From an uncultured Eubacteriales bacterium (GTDB lineage Bacteria > Bacillota_A > Clostridia > Peptostreptococcales > Anaerovoracaceae), in contig CACYHM010000014.1 in assembly GCA_902774195.1 (NCBI GenBank), positions 1 through 10,716 on the forward strand: a stretch of DNA of 10,716 nt, in the 5' to 3' direction. The first letter of the stretch is position 1. Each line of letters begins with the position of its first letter. The notes under the pieces are model-generated. The model worked only from the letters and a program-made list of their open reading frames with translations. It was not told the origin of the DNA and ran no database searches. The position numbers and the translations under genes were made by a program. This document shows, one piece after another, positions 6,700 through 10,716 of this stretch.

Positions 6700-7923
6700 C
6701 TACCACGAAAGATCCGTCGCCTTTGCAGGGTGATGGTTGTACTTTATCGATGATATCACGCCGGACTTCATGCGGATCACCCTGTTAGCCATCTTTGCTA
6801 TCTCTTCGTTGTGAGTTACCATAACGAGCGTCATGCCTGCCTCTACCCTTTCTTCGAGCGCCTGCAGTACCTCGATGCTCGTTTCATAGTCGAGAGCCGC
6901 TGTAGGCTCGTCTGCAAGTATCATCTGCGGTTTCTTGACCAGAGCTCTGGCGATCGATACTCTCTGCTGCTGGCCTCCGCTCATCTGCGAAGGATAATTG
7001 CTGCCCTTTCCGTCAAGCCTGACCAGCCTGAGAGCTTCATCCGGATCGAGGCTGTCCCTGTTGAGCTCCGCGATGTATTTAAGATTCTGGTACGCCGTCA
7101 TATTAGGCATCAGATTGTAGGACTGGAATATGAACCCGATATTTTCCTTTCTGTACTTCGTCAGAACTTTCTGGCCCGGATCGCTGTAGTCCTCTCCCTT
7201 GAATTTGAATGTGCCTGACGTAGCGGTGTCGATGCCCCCGATGATGTTCAGCAGCGTGGACTTTCCGCAGCCTGACTCGCCGAGCAGCACCAGAAACTCG
7301 CCTTCCATTATATCCACGTCGACACCTTTGAGAACATGTGTGATCGTATCGCCGTTTTTGTAGTCCTTATGGATATCCCTCATGGACGCCAGCACGCTCT
7401 GCTTGTGCATCGACTTATAGATCTCGTCGTTGTCGTCGCAGTACATCGAAAGAAGCATGCCGAACATATCCAGCACGTTATGCTCGTCCTCGCTTATGTC
7501 GCTGCCGTCGGCCTTGTTTATGAGCATCAGGCAGCCTATCGCGTCATATCCCGCCGCGACCGGTATGCAGTCGATATTTCTGATATCCACATCTGACAGA
7601 AAATCAAGACCTTCCCTGACACTGCCGTCCCTGCAGTCATTGTGGACCTCGGCGCTTCTGTTTGTGAAGACCCGGCCTGCGATATTGCCTTCGAGAGGAC
7701 ACTCCACGCCTGTCAGGTTCAGATCACCGACCCAGTATGACGAGCGCAGGCACTCATTATCTTCGCTTTTATCCAGATGCCATGTAACAGCGTATTCAAA
7801 TCCGATGTTTTCGAGAACTATGTCAATGCCCGCCTGAAGTCCCTCCTCGAGGTTCTTCACATTCGGTATCACGGCATTGAGCTGCTTCATCGTTTTAATA
7901 TAAGCGATTTTGGAATCGATCAT
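6700..7923 (-). CDS. GAF-domain ABC transporter ATPase (MacB/LolD type)
   Basis: Residue numbers here count from a GTG at 7930-7932 (410 residues). The ATG three codons later (7921-7923, 407 residues) is preferred because the AAGG and nearby purines lie about 9 bases before it but touch the GTG. Residues about 20-165 look like a GAF domain, with alternating strands and a final GCLMLINKADG. Residues about 184-395 are an ABC ATPase. It has Walker A GESGCGKST (218-226), Q-loop Q270, signature MSGGQQQRV (317-325), Walker B MILADE (337-342) and switch His H374, and so should hydrolyse ATP. The signature and Q-loop context match the LolD/MacB/FtsE class that works with FtsX-type permeases, and such a permease is encoded just upstream (16 bases). 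Six of the seven Cys are in the GAF part (61, 78, 100, 122, 134, 165), which could suit redox or ligand sensing. The GAF call rests on pattern reading. Confidence 0.88.
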   Translation of the reverse strand: MIDSKIAYIKTMKQLNAVIPNVKNLEEGLQAGIDIVLENIGFEYAVTWHLDKSEDNECLRSSYWVGDLNLTGVECPLEGNIAGRVFTNRSAEVHNDCRDGSVREGLDFLSDVDIRNIDCIPVAAGYDAIGCLMLINKADGSDISEDEHNVLDMFGMLLSMYCDDNDEIYKSMHKQSVLASMRDIHKDYKNGDTITHVLKGVDVDIMEGEFLVLLGESGCGKSTLLNIIGGIDTATSGTFKFKGEDYSDPGQKVLTKYRKENIGFIFQSYNLMPNMTAYQNLKYIAELNRDSLDPDEALRLVRLDGKGSNYPSQMSGGQQQRVSIARALVKKPQMILADEPTAALDYETSIEVLQALEERVEAGMTLVMVTHNEEIAKMANRVIRMKSGVISSIKYNHHPAKATDLSW

Positions 7924-7939
7924 AGTATCCACCCTTCTT

Positions 7940-10345
7940 TTACATCTTGTTGATATCCGTCAGATCAAGTTTTCCTATAGGTGCGACAGCTATTATGTTG
8001 GTTATCACCATATATATCATCGTAACGATCACTCCGAATGCACAGGCGGCCGGGACAGGTTCGCTTATCATGCACTGTCCTTCCATCTGCAGTGCAGAGT
8101 TGAGCAGATCGCTGAAAAGCAGTCCGCATATCACGCCTATAACAGCCGAAACGATCGAGAGGAATATATTGTCCCTGACGATATACATCTTTGCAGCTCC
8201 GGTCGAAAAGCCGTTGATCCTCATTACTATCAGTTCCTGTTTCTTTTCATTTACGAACTGTATGTTCAGATTGAGAAGGATCAGGAACGCTATCACGGCT
8301 GAGAGCATCAGCACCAGTCCGAGGATCCCCATGTAGACTACCTTCAGGTTGTCATACGACAGATTGCAGACCTGTCTGTCATCTATGCATCCCATCACGC
8401 CGTCGATATCTTTTATTTTGCTTTCGGTCTCCTCTGTAACGGATGCAAGGAAGGCATTCGGTTCAAAGTCCTTGCCGGTGACCTTCTCGTACACATCCGA
8501 TGTCATGAAGATGCGGTATGCGCCTGAATCGTAGCACTTGTAAAGGGCCGCGACCTCAAAATCATAATTATCGCCGTTGAACGTAGACACCTTCATGATG
8601 TCTCCGGCTCCGGTGCCGTAATCCTTGCCTTCAGCCTGCCACACGTAGACGCCGTCGTTTCCGAGCTCTATCCTGTCCTCCTTCTTGTCGGGCGTGACCA
8701 TGTTTACTACGGTCTCAAAGCTGTCTTTATCTTTTGCCACTATCAGTCTTATGCTCCCCGTCTTTGCCCCCTTACGCGAGAGAAGGGCATCCTCGGAGTA
8801 GACCTCGGCATATTCTGAGCCGTCCCCGTCAAGCACGGCCCTGACCTCATTGCCGCTTTCCTCACCGTCGTACATGATGGTGTGATCGAAGTGGAAATAA
8901 TCATCAAACTGCACCTGCGGCGAAGCCTGGAGCACAAGATACAAAGACGCAGGCGCGATCAGGAGGGCCATGCTTCCCGCCATTCCGACTATGGTCGCTA
9001 TGACTCTGGAGCTGTCCATTGAAAGGTTGTAAACAAATGACTGTATGCTTACCGAAGCATTCCTGACAAGCGGACTCTTTCCGATGATCTCGAATAAACG
9101 GCTGTTTTCTCTGGTACTGTTGAGAAGGCTGGTGATCTTCATCCTGAGCTGCTTTGCCGATGCAAACCAGGCGATAAGCAGCATCACAACAAACTCAAAG
9201 GCAACGACCGCTGCTATCTGGCCTGTATCATAGTATGTATACGGGCCTGAAAACGTAAGCGTACTTGTCGTTACGCCCTGTATCACATCTGAGACGATAA
9301 AAGCTCCCGGAATACCGGTCGCGACGCCGAGCATGACTGCCGCTCCTACATAGAGCAGATACTTGGAAGTCACAGCGCCTCTCGAAAAGCCGTTTGCCAT
9401 CTTGGTGCCTATGAGACGCTTTTCCTCTTCTACTATCCTGAGTATCGTGGAATAGCAGACAAGCAGTCCGACGACGAAGAAGAATCCCGCAAAGATCAAA
9501 GCGATCTTGCCTCCTGTATCGCCCGCCAGAGCCACTGTGTAGTGCCCGAATGTCGACGTGATGTCTGTCAGACTGACATTTTCCTTGTCTATATCACCGG
9601 TCAGCCCGTCCCTCGTTGAATCCACTTTCTTTGAGTAATCGTCGTCAAAGCGGTCAGCGCCTTCAAGACTTTTGCAGCGTATGAGAACAGAACTGAAGCC
9701 GTTCTTATAAACATCTTTGTTGAATGCGCTCTTATCTGTGAGCACATAGTAGTTGAAGCTCCTGCGGTATACAGGCGAATATCCCTTTGCCGTACCGTCC
9801 ATTGACGAAATGAACTCGGGATAATGCAGGATCGCAGTTATCCTGAACCTGCTGTTCCTGAGGCTGCTTACGTCATATCCCGTAAGCTCCTTAAGAGAAG
9901 TGTCGACGGTGATGTATTCTCCGATGCTGTAATTCCTCATTTTCGCCATTGCGGCGTCTACAGCGATCTCATCAGGTCCTTTCGGAAGCTCTCCCTCGAT
10001 TATTTCGGCTTTATTGATGTTTTCTGTTGCAGATATAACAGATACAAGTTCCTTTTCTCCGTTGATAAACATAAAGCCGTCTGCAGTATAGATCCCTTCA
10101 GCCTCGGTGACATCATCCAGACTGCGTATCCTGTCGACATCATCCTGACTGAAGCTGTCGGCTGATATCGCTTTGAAATCCATTACCGCGTGATCGTCAT
10201 AATACCTGTTTGCAAGCACCTCAACTGCAGGCCCTGACCATCCTGTACCGAGCAGATTTCCGACGCTCATGCTGATGAACAGTATCAGCGCGATAAAGGA
10301 TACCAGAGTCACTTTGATCGTTTTCAGCAGATCGATCCATTTCAT
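7940..10345 (-). CDS. FtsX/MacB-type ABC transporter permease, double-domain
   Basis: This 801-residue membrane protein is the likely partner of the GAF-ATPase. Reading hydrophobic runs gives one helix (about 14-33), an outside domain (34-278), three helices (279-303, 328-351, 376-396) and a cytoplasmic stretch. A second unit then repeats this plan: helix 447-472, outside domain 473-666, and helices 667-695, 724-747 and 766-789. This is the duplicated MacB/FtsX plan with two periplasmic-core-like domains and two FtsX domains, each carrying a cytoplasmic NGFS segment (318-321 and 711-714) after the second-unit or first-unit helix. Such permeases drive mechanotransmission or move lipids, lipoproteins, peptides or drugs rather than importing small solutes. 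The ATG at 10343-10345 has GGAGGAGT (10351-10358) close upstream. The gene follows the VOC gene by 25 bases. The substrate is unknown, and no peptide precursor or two-component system is nearby. Confidence 0.9.
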   Translation of the reverse strand: MKWIDLLKTIKVTLVSFIALILFISMSVGNLLGTGWSGPAVEVLANRYYDDHAVMDFKAISADSFSQDDVDRIRSLDDVTEAEGIYTADGFMFINGEKELVSVISATENINKAEIIEGELPKGPDEIAVDAAMAKMRNYSIGEYITVDTSLKELTGYDVSSLRNSRFRITAILHYPEFISSMDGTAKGYSPVYRRSFNYYVLTDKSAFNKDVYKNGFSSVLIRCKSLEGADRFDDDYSKKVDSTRDGLTGDIDKENVSLTDITSTFGHYTVALAGDTGGKIALIFAGFFFVVGLLVCYSTILRIVEEEKRLIGTKMANGFSRGAVTSKYLLYVGAAVMLGVATGIPGAFIVSDVIQGVTTSTLTFSGPYTYYDTGQIAAVVAFEFVVMLLIAWFASAKQLRMKITSLLNSTRENSRLFEIIGKSPLVRNASVSIQSFVYNLSMDSSRVIATIVGMAGSMALLIAPASLYLVLQASPQVQFDDYFHFDHTIMYDGEESGNEVRAVLDGDGSEYAEVYSEDALLSRKGAKTGSIRLIVAKDKDSFETVVNMVTPDKKEDRIELGNDGVYVWQAEGKDYGTGAGDIMKVSTFNGDNYDFEVAALYKCYDSGAYRIFMTSDVYEKVTGKDFEPNAFLASVTEETESKIKDIDGVMGCIDDRQVCNLSYDNLKVVYMGILGLVLMLSAVIAFLILLNLNIQFVNEKKQELIVMRINGFSTGAAKMYIVRDNIFLSIVSAVIGVICGLLFSDLLNSALQMEGQCMISEPVPAACAFGVIVTMIYMVITNIIAVAPIGKLDLTDINKM

Positions 10346-10350
10346 TGATC

Positions 10351-10358
10351 ACTCCTCC
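10351..10358 (-). promoter_or_regulatory. Ribosome binding site of the permease
   Basis: GGAGGAGT on the minus strand ends 5 bases before the ATG at 10345. It lies inside the 25-base gap after the VOC gene, leaving no room for an independent promoter there. Confidence 0.75.
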
Positions 10359-10370
10359 GAGCCACAGTCC

Positions 10371-10716
10371 CTAAACCTCTTTTTTTATATGATGCACCAG
10401 ATTGATAGTGAAACCGGACGGCGAGACCATCATTGCCGATCTGGATGTCTCTGTGCTGAGAGGCTGTTTGCCATAGAGATTTCTGAATCCCCTGTCAGCC
10501 AGCATCTGATAAGCCTCGTCAAAATCATCCACATTCATGCGTATGGCTATCCTGTCGCCTTCTGCAAGGAAGTCCGACTGCGAGATGTCGACATGAAAGC
10601 CGTTCGCATCCTTCATGCGTACGTCCGATGTATCATAATCATCGACATCCTTTTTATGGCGCCGCTCAAAGCCCAGAGCTTCAAAAAGCCCGATCGCAGA
10701 CTCAGCGTCCTCCGTG
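10371..10716 (-). CDS. VOC / glyoxalase-fold protein, N-terminus beyond the window
   Basis: The frame stays open from the stop at 10371-10373 to the right edge, so the gene is cut and the ATG at 10616 is internal. The visible 114 residues begin TEDAESAIGLFEALGFERRH, a classic vicinal-oxygen-chelate segment in which a helix ends in LGF. A strand GFHVDI, the segment IAIRMNVDDFDEAYQMLADR and a closing strand SPSGFTINLVHH follow. This matches most of a VOC domain of the glyoxalase/bleomycin-resistance/dioxygenase superfamily; only the first strand or so is missing. In the last strand the usual metal-ligand Glu is Asn (codon 10401-10403), so it may be a binding or non-metal member. It is the first visible gene of the operon; its promoter is out of view. 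The substrate is unknown. Confidence 0.8.
   Translation of the reverse strand, partial: TEDAESAIGLFEALGFERRHKKDVDDYDTSDVRMKDANGFHVDISQSDFLAEGDRIAIRMNVDDFDEAYQMLADRGFRNLYGKQPLSTETSRSAMMVSPSGFTINLVHHIKKEV

Noticed and set aside
7924..7932. GTG at 7932 as the start of the GAF-ATPase
   Set aside because: The best purine-rich site directly abuts this GTG, while it is well spaced for the ATG at 7923. The difference is only three residues, so either is possible.
10371..10616. A complete 81-residue protein starting at the ATG at 10616
   Set aside because: The frame continues open to the window edge, and the extra residues supply the expected earlier part of a VOC domain, so the ATG is internal.
1..10716. 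tRNA or rRNA genes, CRISPR arrays, insertion sequences or phage attachment sites
   Set aside because: No regularly spaced repeats, transposase-like or integrase-like protein, terminal inverted repeats or RNA-gene signatures were seen on either strand by reading.

Overview
The window looks like chromosomal DNA of a low-to-moderate GC Gram-positive bacterium, most likely a Clostridia-type anaerobe. The grounds are strong AGGAGG-like ribosome binding sites, a compact same-strand operon, a TTG start with a good Shine-Dalgarno sequence, and the protein families present. This is inference from style and gene content; no rRNA or other marker gene is present and the species cannot be named.

Layout. 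Bases 1-245 are a leader region with no convincing gene. It holds an extended -10 promoter and small palindromes in front of a plus-strand gene (246-1514) for a stand-alone condensation-fold (CoA-dependent acyltransferase superfamily) protein. A long hairpin at about 1547-1588 separates this gene from everything to its right, which is all on the minus strand and converges on it. Read in transcription order (right to left), the minus strand carries: a VOC/glyoxalase-fold protein cut by the window edge (10371-10716); an 801-residue FtsX/MacB-type ABC permease (7940-10345); its ATPase with an N-terminal GAF-like domain (6700-7923 or 7932); an ABC1/UbiB-family kinase-like protein with an altered catalytic loop (5067-6659); a 76-residue charged helical protein (4805-5035); a second UbiB-family protein with an intact catalytic loop (3199-4797); and an AMP-forming acyl/aryl-CoA ligase-type enzyme (1594-3174). 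Gaps between these genes are 7-40 bases and no internal promoter or terminator is evident, so they probably form one transcript whose promoter lies beyond the right edge.

How the genes may work together. The ABC pair should form one MacB/LolCDE-like membrane machine whose ATPase carries a cysteine-rich sensory domain. The two UbiB proteins each end in two membrane helices and enclose a small helical protein, suggesting a membrane-bound kinase-like/pseudokinase pair. The ligase could activate a carboxylic acid by adenylation, and the convergent condensation-fold protein could transfer or bind an acyl group. Together this suggests a membrane-lipid or acyl-metabolite making, handling and export system, but no substrate can be read from the sequence and no carrier protein is in view. 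The most unusual points are the paired UbiB proteins with one degenerate active site, and the GAF-ABC fusion in the same operon.
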